Assembly (NCBI GenBank): GCA_964522015.1
Contig: CAZFST010000020.1
Span: 17,360-81,359, forward strand
DNA from: QQWI01 sp964522015
GTDB taxonomy: Bacteria; Bacillota; Clostridia; Peptostreptococcales; Acidaminobacteraceae
Direction: 5' to 3'
DNA: 64,000 nucleotides
Position numbers and translations under genes: made by a program. The notes under the pieces are model-generated. The model worked only from the letters and a program-made list of their open reading frames with translations. It was not told the DNA's origin and did not search any database. The stretch's first letter is position 1; every line of letters starts with the position of its first letter. Below, piece after piece: positions 26,111 to 34,412 of the stretch.

Positions 26111-26140
26111 ATTATAGAGCAAGTGCCCTTGGCATCTCAA
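26111..26140 (-). promoter_or_regulatory. Promoter of the secreted helical protein gene
   Basis: On the minus strand TTGAGA, 18 bases, TATAAT. Confidence 0.55.
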
Positions 26141-26177
26141 AGGTCAAACTGTGGCAAAGTTGTGGCAGTTTTATTGC

Positions 26178-27305
26178 CTATGCTTCAAAGTACGCACTCA
26201 AGCTTTTTAAATCATTGATAATGCCAATATTCTGTGGGCATTTACCTTCACATTGGCCGCAGGCGGTACACTGGTCAGCTCTGCTCTCTTTTGGCATCTG
26301 ATTGTAATGGACCTTATAGGTGGCTTGGTCATCAAACATAAAGGATTGATTATATAATTTGAATGTCCGCGGAATGTTGATACCAAACTCACATGGCATA
26401 CAGTAACCACAGTCTGTACAGTTATTTTGAATGCGGGACCGGTAGGTATTAGCAACTTGTTTGATCAGGTTTTGCTCATTTTCACTGAGCATCCCACAAT
26501 AGCTTGCTTTAGCAACAGCCACATTTTCACTTAACTGTTCCTGTGTACCCATGCCACTAAGAACCAAGTCCACACCCGCTTGATTATAAAGATAATCAAA
26601 TGCCCAAGCAGCCGGTGTTTTTTTCACTGGATTTGAAGCCCATAGGTCTTTTATATCATTTGGTACAGAATTCGTTAAACTACCGCCCCGTAAGGGTTCC
26701 ATTACAATCACATGGATGCCTTTTTCTTTAGCCAGGTGTAATCCAGCAAGACCCGCTTGATAGTTTTCATCCATATAATTTAATTGGATTTGGCAAAAGT
26801 CCCATGGGTAATGACCGATGATTTCTTGAAAAACTTGGGATTCATCATGAAATGAAAAACCGATTTTCGAGATTTTACCACTGGCCTTCAGCTTTTCCAA
26901 CACTGAAAAGACATCCAGTGCAAGCATATTGGCCCAAGTTGTTTTATTCATTGCATGCAATAGATAATAATCAAAGGTCTCTACATTTAAGCGTTCCAGT
27001 TGCTCGTCAACTAGGCGGTATACGTCTTCTTGGGTTTTTACCATCCAAACCGGTAGTTTTGTCGCAACCTTGATGTGACGTTTTCCCTTAGCCCCAAAAT
27101 ACGCGCCAATCACCTTTTCACTGTTGCCACCATGATAGACATAAGCCGTATCAAAATACGTTAGTCCTTGTGACACCGCAGCATCAAACAACTCAAAAGT
27201 CTTATCGTAATCGATTTGTGTTGGGTCATCATTAAGTATTGGCAACCGCATACATCCAAGACCAAGCAGTCCTTGATCACCTTGAATTCTGTGTTTTAAT
27301 GGCAT
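26178..27305 (-). CDS. Aldo/keto reductase with C-terminal ferredoxin-like 4Fe-4S domain
   Basis: 375 residues. The first 270 form the AKR barrel (GLGCMRLPI, FDTAYVYHGGNSEKVIGAYF with catalytic Tyr, KVATKLPVW, YLLHAMN). The C-terminal part carries two Cys motifs, NNCTDCGYCMPCEFGINIPR and ADQCTACGQCEGKCPQNIGI, for 4Fe-4S clusters. This class is common in anaerobes and probably couples carbonyl reduction to ferredoxin-type electron transfer. Substrate unknown. Start after GGGAGTTAATTT. Confidence 0.9.
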   Translation of the reverse strand: MPLKHRIQGDQGLLGLGCMRLPILNDDPTQIDYDKTFELFDAAVSQGLTYFDTAYVYHGGNSEKVIGAYFGAKGKRHIKVATKLPVWMVKTQEDVYRLVDEQLERLNVETFDYYLLHAMNKTTWANMLALDVFSVLEKLKASGKISKIGFSFHDESQVFQEIIGHYPWDFCQIQLNYMDENYQAGLAGLHLAKEKGIHVIVMEPLRGGSLTNSVPNDIKDLWASNPVKKTPAAWAFDYLYNQAGVDLVLSGMGTQEQLSENVAVAKASYCGMLSENEQNLIKQVANTYRSRIQNNCTDCGYCMPCEFGINIPRTFKLYNQSFMFDDQATYKVHYNQMPKESRADQCTACGQCEGKCPQNIGIINDLKSLSAYFEA

Positions 27306-27432
27306 AAATTAACTCCCTTCATTTCTTTAGACAGTCTAAAGATGTCTACTTAAATAGTGAACCATAATGACGAAAGATGCAAGAGGAAATATGTCCATGA
27401 TGTCATAAATTTAACTTGGGGTTAAAATTCAT

Positions 27433-27518
27433 CCTAGTGTCTGAAAATAAACCTAGTGTCATTTCTATTTTGGCATCAAAATTGCAGAATGTTATGATAA
27501 CATGACCAATCCAGTGTC
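27433..27518 (+). repeat. Spaced CCTAGTGTC repeats upstream of the GH8 gene
   Basis: CCTAGTGTC occurs at 27433 and 27452 (19-base period), and CCAGTGTC at 27511, just before the ribosome site. Regular spacing in a promoter region suggests binding sites; no factor can be named. Confidence 0.4.
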
Positions 27519-27542
27519 ATGAAAATTTGAAGGAGAGTGTTT

Positions 27543-29306
27543 ATGAAATTAAAAAAAGTAATGGCATTTGCATTGAGTTTTGCCTTGGCAGTTGGAACTT
27601 TTTCACCAGCCTTTGCAGCAACAAGCAATAAAGCGTTTCCACAGAGCGATGATTTCACATCAAGAAGCGTTGCCCCCCGTGTCCTATTATGGGGTGGACC
27701 AATCAATTTAATGCCCCATTGGTACACTAAAGCAGTTGAAAAAGCAAGCATGAACTCTGCAGTGGTTGCCTACTATAAACAGTGGCGAGATGATTTCTAC
27801 AAAGTTTATACTCAGGATGCGAGTGGAAAAGATATTGGTGTTATAGAAGGTCATATCACCGGTGGTACTGCTGAAAATGAAGGGGACTGGAAAAACGCTA
27901 AATGTGTTGCTGCATCTGAGCATGTGGGCTATGGTATGATAATCTTCGCCTTAATGTCAGGTTATGATGGCGATAACGGTGAAGCAAAAGCAAAATTCGA
28001 CTCCCTAGTTAGACTTTATCTTGGTCTTAAGCGTGAGAATAATCTGATGGCTTGGGCAGTTCCAGAAGATGTGAATCTCTTCAAAAACGCATTAAATGAA
28101 GATAAAATCGCAACTTTACCATATAGCGCCACCGATGGTGACTTTGATATTGCTTACGCCTTGTTACTGGCTGATAAACAGTGGCCAAATGATGCAACCC
28201 ATGGCAGCACTTATAAGCAACTGGCATTAAATATGATTGAAAATGGTATCGCAAAAGATTTGATTTTCCCCACTACTAAACGAATTGCTTTAGGTGATTG
28301 GCATACTTTTGGGATTACAGATGGTTGGGCTGATGGTACGAGTAAAAAAGACCTACTCCAGTTTAATGAATACGTTACCCGTTCAAGTGATTTTATGTTA
28401 GAAAATCTTCGTGCATTTGCCGAAGCATCCCCTGCCAACGCTCCACTTTTCAATAGCAGTATTGAAGAATGCTATAAAATATTTGAAGCCTTTAATGCCA
28501 ACCACAATAAAGATGCCAATGGTGTCTCCACTGGCTTAATCAGTGATTTTATCATCAACGATTACACCTTCAAATTAAAAGCTGGCAGCACTACAAAATA
28601 CATCGTTACCTTTGGCACTACTATTCAACCGGCTCCAGAAGAAGTTTACCAAGCCTTGGACGAGAATTTCCCAGTTAAAGCTTACTCAGAAAACTCTTGC
28701 CGCGTACCACAGCGTCTTGCTCTGGATTACGTATTGAGTGCTGCACCAGCTGCTGGCGCCACAGATTCCCGTGAGAAAACAATCAAACAATTAAATCTCA
28801 TCAGCGCATTTGCAAATGGTAAAATAGGCGGTGCATGGGGACCAATTTGGGATAAAATTAAGGACGGTTACTACCTTGATGGTACATCAATGGATTGGGG
28901 CACAGAGCATCTTGGCAACAGTAATGGCATCAATGCACTCCAGTTCTTATCTTGCTTTGTTTCATCTAGTGTCGTGAATAACCCAATTAGCTTAGGGTCA
29001 GGCTTTGGTACGATTTCTGGCATGCACGCAAAAGCCAGCGGCGTTGCCGATCCTTACTTCAAAGACACCCTTTCTATGCTAAACTTGCTCTTGATTTCAG
29101 GTAACTGGTGGTCTCCAAGGGATTCTGCCAATCAAAACCCACCGACACCAGTGTTTAACGAATGGACAGTTGGTGTTCAGTATACACAAGGTGATATGAT
29201 TAACTACAATAATAAAATTTGGCAGTGTAAGTATACACACCGTGCGGACTCCCCTACCTGGTTCCCTGGTGCTCCTGGTATCTGGTTCTGGGAAGCTGTT
29301 AAATAG
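27543..29306 (+). CDS. Secreted glycoside hydrolase family 8 enzyme with C-terminal CBM5/12-like module
   Basis: 587 residues. Signal peptide ending SPAFA. The GH8 core shows AASEHVGYGM (candidate catalytic acid E126) and YSATDGDFDIAYALLLADKQWP (D198/D200), the classical motifs of bacterial GH8 cellulases, chitosanases and xylanases. The last 55 residues (EWTVGVQYTQGDMINYNNKIWQ and a WFWEAV end) are a chitin/cellulose-binding module of the CBM5/12 type. The module and motif suggest chitosan or cellulose as substrate. Start at 27543 by AAGGAGA. Confidence 0.9.
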   Translation: MKLKKVMAFALSFALAVGTFSPAFAATSNKAFPQSDDFTSRSVAPRVLLWGGPINLMPHWYTKAVEKASMNSAVVAYYKQWRDDFYKVYTQDASGKDIGVIEGHITGGTAENEGDWKNAKCVAASEHVGYGMIIFALMSGYDGDNGEAKAKFDSLVRLYLGLKRENNLMAWAVPEDVNLFKNALNEDKIATLPYSATDGDFDIAYALLLADKQWPNDATHGSTYKQLALNMIENGIAKDLIFPTTKRIALGDWHTFGITDGWADGTSKKDLLQFNEYVTRSSDFMLENLRAFAEASPANAPLFNSSIEECYKIFEAFNANHNKDANGVSTGLISDFIINDYTFKLKAGSTTKYIVTFGTTIQPAPEEVYQALDENFPVKAYSENSCRVPQRLALDYVLSAAPAAGATDSREKTIKQLNLISAFANGKIGGAWGPIWDKIKDGYYLDGTSMDWGTEHLGNSNGINALQFLSCFVSSSVVNNPISLGSGFGTISGMHAKASGVADPYFKDTLSMLNLLLISGNWWSPRDSANQNPPTPVFNEWTVGVQYTQGDMINYNNKIWQCKYTHRADSPTWFPGAPGIWFWEAVK

Positions 29307-29339
29307 GCTATTAATTTAATAAACCAAGAATCAAAATAA

Positions 29340-29378
29340 AAAAAGAGCTGCGTCTATCAACTAGACCAGCTCTTTCTT
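29340..29378 (+). terminator. Rho-independent terminator after the GH8 gene
   Basis: AAAGAGCTG-cg-TCTA pairs with TAGA-cc-AGCTCTTT over a 5-base loop, and T's follow. Confidence 0.75.
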
Positions 29379-29423
29379 ATGTTTTTTAATCATCCTAATA
29401 TTTTTTAAACATCCTAAATCAGT

Positions 29424-30341
29424 TTAAGGTAGCATATTCCCAGCTGCAGTATAAAGGCCATACCACTCAGGAGCCGTTAACTTCACGTGACTGGCCTGGG
29501 CAATTGACTTAAGTCGCTCCGGGTTAGTGGTGCCTACAATGGTCTGCATTTTTGCGGGATGACGCAAAATCCATGCGATGGCAATGGCGGATTTTGTGAC
29601 TTGATACTGAGTGGCGAGTTTTTCAAGCGCTGCGTTTAGCTCTGGAAACAGAGGAGAATCCACAAAAACACCATCGAAAAAACCATATTGCAATGGCGAC
29701 CAGGCCTGGATGGTCATCTGATGAATTCGGCTATACTCTAAAATGTGACCATCCCTTGAAACTGCCCCCTCAAAGTTTGTATTGACCTGAATACCCGAAT
29801 CAACCATTCCAGTATTCTTAAGGCTAAATTGCAGTTGATTGACTATGAGGGGTTGAGTCACAGCTGTTTTCAATAGTGAAACTTGCATGCTGTTCATGTT
29901 GCTCACACCAAAGTGACGGACTTTTCCTTGCTTATGCAATTGGTCAAAAGCAGCAGCCACTTCCCATGGGTCCATTAAGGTATCAGGACGGTGTAATATG
30001 AAAAGGTCCAAATACTCCGTTTGCAGGCGATTCAAAATTTTATCAACCGACTGTATCGTATATTCTTTTGATAAATCGTAAAACCCATCTCTAATACTGG
30101 ATTTGCTTTGAATGATGATTTGCTCCCGCAAGTTTGGATTTTGCGCTAAAACCTTTCCAAACTGGGTTTCGCAGACCCCGCCGCCATAAATATCTGCATG
30201 GTCAAAGTGATTAACGCCAAGGGATCTGGCTAAATCAATATAAGCCTCTAGTTCAGTCACAGACATATCGTCAATGCGCATGCATCCTAAAACAATTTCA
30301 GACCCTTTAAGTTCCGATTTTCCAAGCTGAATTGTGTTCAT
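29424..30341 (-). CDS. Aldo/keto reductase (YdhF-like)
   Basis: 305 residues of a complete AKR barrel: GCMRIDDM, GVNHFDHADIYGGGVCE (catalytic Asp and Tyr), IQSKSSIRDGFYDLSKEYT, DLFILHRPDTLMDPWEV, RHFGVSNMN and IVGTTNPERLKSIAQA for NADPH binding. It lacks the ferredoxin tail of the other AKR in this window. It starts 45 bases after queC, separated by a GGGGGACG palindrome, so it may be the last gene of the que operon; a link to queuosine chemistry is not established. Start at 30341 by AAGGGGG. Confidence 0.88.
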   Translation of the reverse strand: MNTIQLGKSELKGSEIVLGCMRIDDMSVTELEAYIDLARSLGVNHFDHADIYGGGVCETQFGKVLAQNPNLREQIIIQSKSSIRDGFYDLSKEYTIQSVDKILNRLQTEYLDLFILHRPDTLMDPWEVAAAFDQLHKQGKVRHFGVSNMNSMQVSLLKTAVTQPLIVNQLQFSLKNTGMVDSGIQVNTNFEGAVSRDGHILEYSRIHQMTIQAWSPLQYGFFDGVFVDSPLFPELNAALEKLATQYQVTKSAIAIAWILRHPAKMQTIVGTTNPERLKSIAQASHVKLTAPEWYGLYTAAGNMLP

Positions 30342-30361
30342 TAATTGCCCCCTTGTAAAGC

Positions 30362-30396
30362 GACTCAGGGGGACGTGCACCGTGAATCACTGAGTC
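30362..30396. repeat. GGGGGACG palindromic repeat, copy 1
   Basis: GACTCAGGGGGACGTGCACCG core flanked by GACTCA and TGAGTC. It overlaps the last codons of queC and lies before the aldo/keto reductase gene. Confidence 0.75.
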
Positions 30397-31061
30397 ACTA
30401 AGTTAGTGTTGAGATGGGCCTCAAGCCCTTTTCTTCGAAGATGACAAGCGGGACATTCCCCACAGCCATCCCCAATAATCCCATTATAGCACGTCAAGGT
30501 TTGATTGCGCACATAATCCAAAGCTCCTAAATCATCAGCCAGTTTCCAGGTTTCTCTTTTATCAAGCCACATGAGGGGGGTGATCACATTAAATGAATAA
30601 TCCATGGACAGATTCAGTGTCACGGTCAAGGATTTTATAAAGACATCACGGCAATCTGGATATCCAGAAAAGTCGCTTTGAGAAACCCCCGTAATGATCT
30701 GGCTAATACCCAACTGCTTAGCTAAAACCGCCGCAAAAGTAATAAATAACATATTACGCCCGTCCACAACCGAATTTGGTACGGCGCCCTCGGCCAGTGA
30801 CCCATGGCAATCCACAGCAATATCCTTCCGCGTAAGGCTATTAGGCGCCAATTGCCCAAGTAGGGACATATCTAAAATATGGTGCGACACTTTAAAATCA
30901 CCACAAATTTTCTTCGCACACTCTAGTTCCAGGCTATGCCGCTGCCCATAATCAAAACTCACAGCCACCACTTCATCATATAACTTCAAAGCTTGCAATA
31001 GGCAAGTTGTACTATCCTGGCCACCACTAAAAACCACCAAAGCTTTCTTCAAATCAGTCAT
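30387..31061 (-). CDS. queC: 7-cyano-7-deazaguanine synthase
   Basis: 224 residues. The ATP pyrophosphatase loop SGGQDSTTC (residues 12-20), DYGQRHSLEL and VDGRNM are typical, and four cysteines near the C-terminus (LTCYNG, DGCGECPACHLRR) bind zinc. It converts 7-carboxy-7-deazaguanine with ammonia and ATP to preQ0. Its start codon overlaps the queE stop (TAATG), indicating translational coupling. The last residues run into a dispersed palindromic repeat. Confidence 0.95.
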   Translation of the reverse strand: MTDLKKALVVFSGGQDSTTCLLQALKLYDEVVAVSFDYGQRHSLELECAKKICGDFKVSHHILDMSLLGQLAPNSLTRKDIAVDCHGSLAEGAVPNSVVDGRNMLFITFAAVLAKQLGISQIITGVSQSDFSGYPDCRDVFIKSLTVTLNLSMDYSFNVITPLMWLDKRETWKLADDLGALDYVRNQTLTCYNGIIGDGCGECPACHLRRKGLEAHLNTNLVTQ

Positions 31062-31810
31062 TATACACCTCTCATATCAGGATGCCAGATGAATTTATGC
31101 AGTTGCATCTGGATGCGTACGCCATTAAGTTTTTCTTCTATCAGCCGGGCTACAATAATCTGGGGATCCAGAGTCTTGTAACATGGACTAAAGAGAATCT
31201 GTGGAGCGGGCCAGGGGGCGTCCCCCTGGCTCATTCTCTGAATCTCTTTTGCAAAGTCAATCGCGACTGACAAATCGGCTAAGTCGTTCATTACGAATTT
31301 GACAGTGTCAGTATGCCTTAGGCCCTTGAAATTTTCTAGGTCCATTTGCTGAGTTTGTCCACTGCTTGGTAATTTATAGTCAACCGTCAGGGTGAGATTT
31401 GGAAACGCTGCAAATGTCTCTTGAAGTGACTTAAGGGATACAGAACCATTTGTTTCAATCTCCACCCGACAATTTGGCAGGGCTAATAGGCCATCTATTA
31501 ATACGAAAAGAGTCCCTTGGGGTTGCAATAGCGGTTCCCCGCCGGTTATAGTCACACAGTGAACACCGCTGACTTTGACTCTTTCAATCAGATTCTGTGG
31601 CGTCTCTTCTAGATAGGGCGCCTCTTTTTGAGACCAAGCGGTATCACACCACTTGCATCTTAAATTGCAGCCATTTAGCCTTATAAAATAAGCCAATGCC
31701 CCGCTTTGTAGCCCCTCTCCATTGATGCTGATAAATTCTTCAATTACCTGTAGCGTCTGAATTTCCTCTGACGTCTGCTTAACCACTGGCGTCTGAATCA
31801 CACGTGACAT
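31061..31810 (-). CDS. queE: 7-carboxy-7-deazaguanine synthase
   Basis: 249 residues. The radical-SAM motif is CNLRCKWC (C48, C52, C55), followed by CVTITGGEPLLQP and a C-terminal QLHKFIWHP, all typical of QueE. It rearranges 6-carboxytetrahydropterin to 7-carboxy-7-deazaguanine. A segment reading SQGDAPWPA just before ILFSPC is encoded by a perfect GC-rich palindrome related to the dispersed repeats nearby, so the loop there is probably longer than in relatives. It starts 5 bases after queD. Confidence 0.95.
   Translation of the reverse strand: MSRVIQTPVVKQTSEEIQTLQVIEEFISINGEGLQSGALAYFIRLNGCNLRCKWCDTAWSQKEAPYLEETPQNLIERVKVSGVHCVTITGGEPLLQPQGTLFVLIDGLLALPNCRVEIETNGSVSLKSLQETFAAFPNLTLTVDYKLPSSGQTQQMDLENFKGLRHTDTVKFVMNDLADLSVAIDFAKEIQRMSQGDAPWPAPQILFSPCYKTLDPQIIVARLIEEKLNGVRIQMQLHKFIWHPDMRGV
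31210..31230. repeat. GGGGGACG-type palindrome embedded in queE
   Basis: GCCAGGGGG and CCCCCTGGC form a perfect 9-bp inverted repeat with a 3-base centre. On the minus strand it begins GAGCCAGGGGGACG, identical to the head of the intergenic copy at 39259. It keeps the queE frame open. Confidence 0.75.
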
Positions 31811-31815
31811 CGGGG

Positions 31816-32235
31816 TTACCGCCAGTAAGACGCGCTATTTTTAGGCGTCTCATACACAGTGACCTTGCTAATCCCTGGCAGTTGATTTGCCAATTGGTCA
31901 AAAAAGTAGCGGGCAAAGGCCTCGGCTGTTGGTCTAAAGTCGATTACCACCATCTCAAACCCCTCTTCTGTTAGGGCTTCGATGGTTTTATCTTTTAGGG
32001 AGTTGCGCTCGTATACAAATTTATGGTCAAAATAATCGCATAATGATTTCAGTCCTCGTTTGATTTCACCAAAATCGCATACCATATCCCTTTCCTGCCC
32101 GCTTGGTATAAGCTCTGCTTGGCTTACTTCTACGACCACCTGCCACCTATGACCATGCAGATTAGCACATGCACCTTTATAATCTTTTAAAAAATGGGCA
32201 CTATCAAAGTGTGCCTCTGTTTGAATACTAAACAT
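31816..32235 (-). CDS. queD: 6-carboxytetrahydropterin synthase
   Basis: 139 residues. Zinc-binding histidines H14, H27 and H29 (HFDSAHFL and NLHGHRW) and catalytic C23 (KGACANLHGH) are present, with the C-terminal VTVYETPKNSASY motif. It makes 6-carboxytetrahydropterin from dihydroneopterin triphosphate, the first committed step of 7-deazaguanine synthesis. No GTP cyclohydrolase gene is in the window. Start follows GAGGAG. Confidence 0.95.
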   Translation of the reverse strand: MFSIQTEAHFDSAHFLKDYKGACANLHGHRWQVVVEVSQAELIPSGQERDMVCDFGEIKRGLKSLCDYFDHKFVYERNSLKDKTIEALTEEGFEMVVIDFRPTAEAFARYFFDQLANQLPGISKVTVYETPKNSASYWR

Positions 32236-32256
32236 GATTAGCTCCTCTCGTTTTCG

Positions 32257-33081
32257 CTATGCTCTCACTGCACAGCCGATGGCACCATTAAACTGAGCAT
32301 CGGCTAGGACCTCTACTGCTGGAAAATGGGCTCCCAGATAGTGCACCAGGGCTTTGTTTTTTGCAACGCCCCCTGATAGTAATATTGGTGAATTTCTAAA
32401 GGGGCGAAGGAGGGGTTCGATGCGCTTATAAAGTGCAAAGTTGACCCCTGCTGCTAGCTCGGGGACAGAATACCCCATGGCCATTTTCCCTACCAGTTCT
32501 GATTCAGAAAATACGGCGCATGTTGAATTCAAGGTTACCGGATCTAGGTGGTGGGCGGAAAGCGCTGTTAAGTCCATCTCAAGAGCTGCAGCCATATTCT
32601 CCAAATACCGGCCACAGGAGGCTGCGCATTTGTCGTTCAAATTTAAATCCACAACAATGCCCTTTTCAACTTTTAGGATTTTCACATCCTGGCCACCGAC
32701 ATCTAAAAGGACAAAGTCCTTTAACCCTGATTGCGACATGGCACCATAGGCATGGGCCTTGATTTCGTTGATAGCCTTTAAGCCGTTTAGTTTGGTATGG
32801 TGCCTACCATAACCTGTGGACATGCCTATCAAGGGCATATCTTGACGTATATATTGGTATAAACCAAGTTTCTTAAAATCAACACTGAGAGACAACTCAG
32901 GTGATGGCTTAGATTGCGGCTCAGAGCCGTCAAAACTCTGTTCTTCTCTTAGTACCCTTTGGCAATACTGTCTATAAAATGAGGCTGTACTCAGCTGATG
33001 CCGCCAAATAACACGGTGACCATCCTCTAACACAATCAACTTCACTTCCCGGCTGCCGATATCTATACCAATTGTTTGCAT
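32257..33081 (-). CDS. ATPase activator of the 2-hydroxyacyl-CoA dehydratase/DCCP type (BadF/BcrA family)
   Basis: 274 residues of the ASKHA fold: GIDIGSREVKLIVLEDG for phosphate binding, LLDVGGQDVKI, and LSGGVAKN. The cluster-binding cysteines are in KCAASCGRYLE and NSTCAVFSESE. Such activators are homodimers that use ATP hydrolysis to inject a very low-potential electron into a partner iron-sulfur enzyme. The partner is almost certainly the overlapping upstream gene (19-base overlap). The gene lies inside the preQ1-riboswitch operon. Confidence 0.9.
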   Translation of the reverse strand: MQTIGIDIGSREVKLIVLEDGHRVIWRHQLSTASFYRQYCQRVLREEQSFDGSEPQSKPSPELSLSVDFKKLGLYQYIRQDMPLIGMSTGYGRHHTKLNGLKAINEIKAHAYGAMSQSGLKDFVLLDVGGQDVKILKVEKGIVVDLNLNDKCAASCGRYLENMAAALEMDLTALSAHHLDPVTLNSTCAVFSESELVGKMAMGYSVPELAAGVNFALYKRIEPLLRPFRNSPILLSGGVAKNKALVHYLGAHFPAVEVLADAQFNGAIGCAVRA

Positions 33082-34193
33082 ATGGTGTATTCCTCTATGT
33101 TTTGCGGCTCTGATTTTTGTTGCTCTGCATTCTGTAAGTGTGAGTGGGGCTGTGCCTGTGACAAGTCCTTTTGATCTTTTAGCATATCGATATAGGCCTC
33201 CAGTCTTAGTTTGGCGCGGCTGTCCAGCTGCTGAGCTTTGTCCCCTTCAAGCGTTAGAATGGGAACATCAAAGGCTGTGCGCAGCACCATATCGTCTAGA
33301 GAATGATGGCAAAATGCCTGTGTGTAATGAATAATCCCATGGATTTGTCGCTGGGCCAGGGCTTTTTTTATGGCTTTGATTCGGTGCCAGATATCGTAGG
33401 GATAGGTGTAAGCAAGGTACTGGTCTACCAAGGATGTTGCCTCATGATAGTCAGGCATCATAAATTGTCTTTGCACTTCGTTAAAGACGATGCCCGCACC
33501 TTGTGTTTCAACGTAATCGTATAGGTCGCCGTACATGGGCGGAACTCCAAGGTAGGCAAGGCGGACTAAGGGTGGATTGGGGGGCCGGGTCGTGGCCTTT
33601 GCGATAAGGTCCTCAAGTTGCTGCTTAAAGGCCGCCGGATTACCACAAAAATCGCTGAAACTGACAAGGGCCAGATGGTTTTCAAACCCTGTGACTTGAT
33701 AGGTGGTATAAGTGAGCTGATCCACTATCACCCCAAGGGCTCGAATGCTATTAAGGGTTTTCCAAGTGGCGGTCACCTGACTTTCTGATACGTTAAAAAC
33801 CTGCATCAGTTGCTTAAGGGAACCCTCTAGTTTTTTAGGGCACCTATCATAGGGAAAGGCAAATTCTATATTTGGAATGCCTTTTAGTGTCAGTAATTGC
33901 TGAAGCCCCTTGGTATTTGAACAGTCCCCTTCTGTAACGGCTATAAAGGCATGGGGCTGTTCCATTAGGCAAGCGGTGTAAACCCCTTTGATCCATGCAC
34001 ATAGGCTTTTGGGTAACCCATTGTACTCGGCCTCATCAATCCATGCTTCTGATGCACCTGAGGTCACAAAAGAATTGTTCAGGTCACACACCACATCTCC
34101 AGCCGCATAAATAATTTCGCTTGGGATTGTATTGGAAATGGCAATCCGCTTTGGTTGATAGGCCCCATCTGTATTCAAGTTTTCTCTTGTCAT
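33063..34193 (-). CDS. HgdB/DCCP-like iron-sulfur reductase component (2-hydroxyacyl-CoA dehydratase family)
   Basis: 376 residues. It follows the HgdB-family plan with C65 in LPKSLCAWIKG, C91 in VTEGDCSNTKGLQ and C295 in YTQAFCHHSLDD before PILTLEGD, the positions that hold the active iron-sulfur cluster. Only one such subunit is present, as in double-cubane cluster proteins, whereas true dehydratases have two. It is the first gene after a preQ1-I-like riboswitch and is followed by its activator, queD, queE and queC. Role in reduction of a deazaguanine intermediate is inferred. The C-terminal 40 residues are polar and unusual. Confidence 0.8.
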   Translation of the reverse strand: MTRENLNTDGAYQPKRIAISNTIPSEIIYAAGDVVCDLNNSFVTSGASEAWIDEAEYNGLPKSLCAWIKGVYTACLMEQPHAFIAVTEGDCSNTKGLQQLLTLKGIPNIEFAFPYDRCPKKLEGSLKQLMQVFNVSESQVTATWKTLNSIRALGVIVDQLTYTTYQVTGFENHLALVSFSDFCGNPAAFKQQLEDLIAKATTRPPNPPLVRLAYLGVPPMYGDLYDYVETQGAGIVFNEVQRQFMMPDYHEATSLVDQYLAYTYPYDIWHRIKAIKKALAQRQIHGIIHYTQAFCHHSLDDMVLRTAFDVPILTLEGDKAQQLDSRAKLRLEAYIDMLKDQKDLSQAQPHSHLQNAEQQKSEPQNIEEYTICKQLV

Positions 34194-34219
34194 CCATTAA
34201 ATCCTTCCTAAAAAAGCCA

Positions 34220-34272
34220 AAAAAAAAGAGCGCAAGCGCCCTAAAAGTCCCCATTGAAATGGAGACTTTAGG
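34220..34272 (-). terminator. Terminator of the preQ1 riboswitch expression platform
   Basis: On the minus strand CCTAAAGTC-T-CCAT pairs with ATGG-G-GACTTTTAGG over TTCA, followed by a short GGGCG/CGCTC hairpin and T9. It lies between the aptamer and the first start codon, suited to ligand-dependent termination. Confidence 0.75.
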
Positions 34273-34274
34273 CC

Positions 34275-34313
34275 CTAGTTTTGTTTTGAGACAGGATGGT
34301 ACACGAACTGTCT
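34275..34313 (-). promoter_or_regulatory. preQ1-I-like riboswitch aptamer
   Basis: On the minus strand: stem AGACAG/CTGTCT, a 13-base loop starting TTCG and ending ATC, then an A-rich tail CAAAACAAAACTAG. This matches the plan of the class I preQ1 aptamer (short stem, about 12-base loop with a conserved late C, A-rich tail folding back). The downstream genes queD, queE and queC make preQ1 precursors. Loop-tail pairing was not verified computationally. Confidence 0.7.
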
Positions 34314-34349
34314 TATTAAGTTACATTACGTCAGAGTTACAGCCTAACT

Positions 34350-34378
34350 AGCATACTGATTTTGCCGCCATTTGTCAA
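34350..34378 (-). promoter_or_regulatory. Promoter of the preQ1-regulated operon
   Basis: On the minus strand TTGACA, 17 bases, TATGCT, placing the transcription start about 30 bases before the aptamer. Confidence 0.75.
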
Positions 34379-34379
34379 G

Positions 34380-34406
34380 GACTCAGGGGGACGTGCACCG
34401 TGAGAC
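34380..34406. repeat. GGGGGACG palindromic repeat, copy 2
   Basis: GACTCAGGGGGACGTGCACC with an imperfect closing GAGAC. It lies between the operon promoter and the end of the flavoprotein gene upstream. Confidence 0.7.
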
Positions 34407-34412
34407 ACTTTT

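Noticed and set aside
32257..34193. True 2-hydroxyacyl-CoA dehydratase for amino acid fermentation
   Set aside because: Only one dehydratase-type subunit is present, no CoA-transferase or dehydrogenase is nearby and the operon is otherwise devoted to deazaguanine synthesis.
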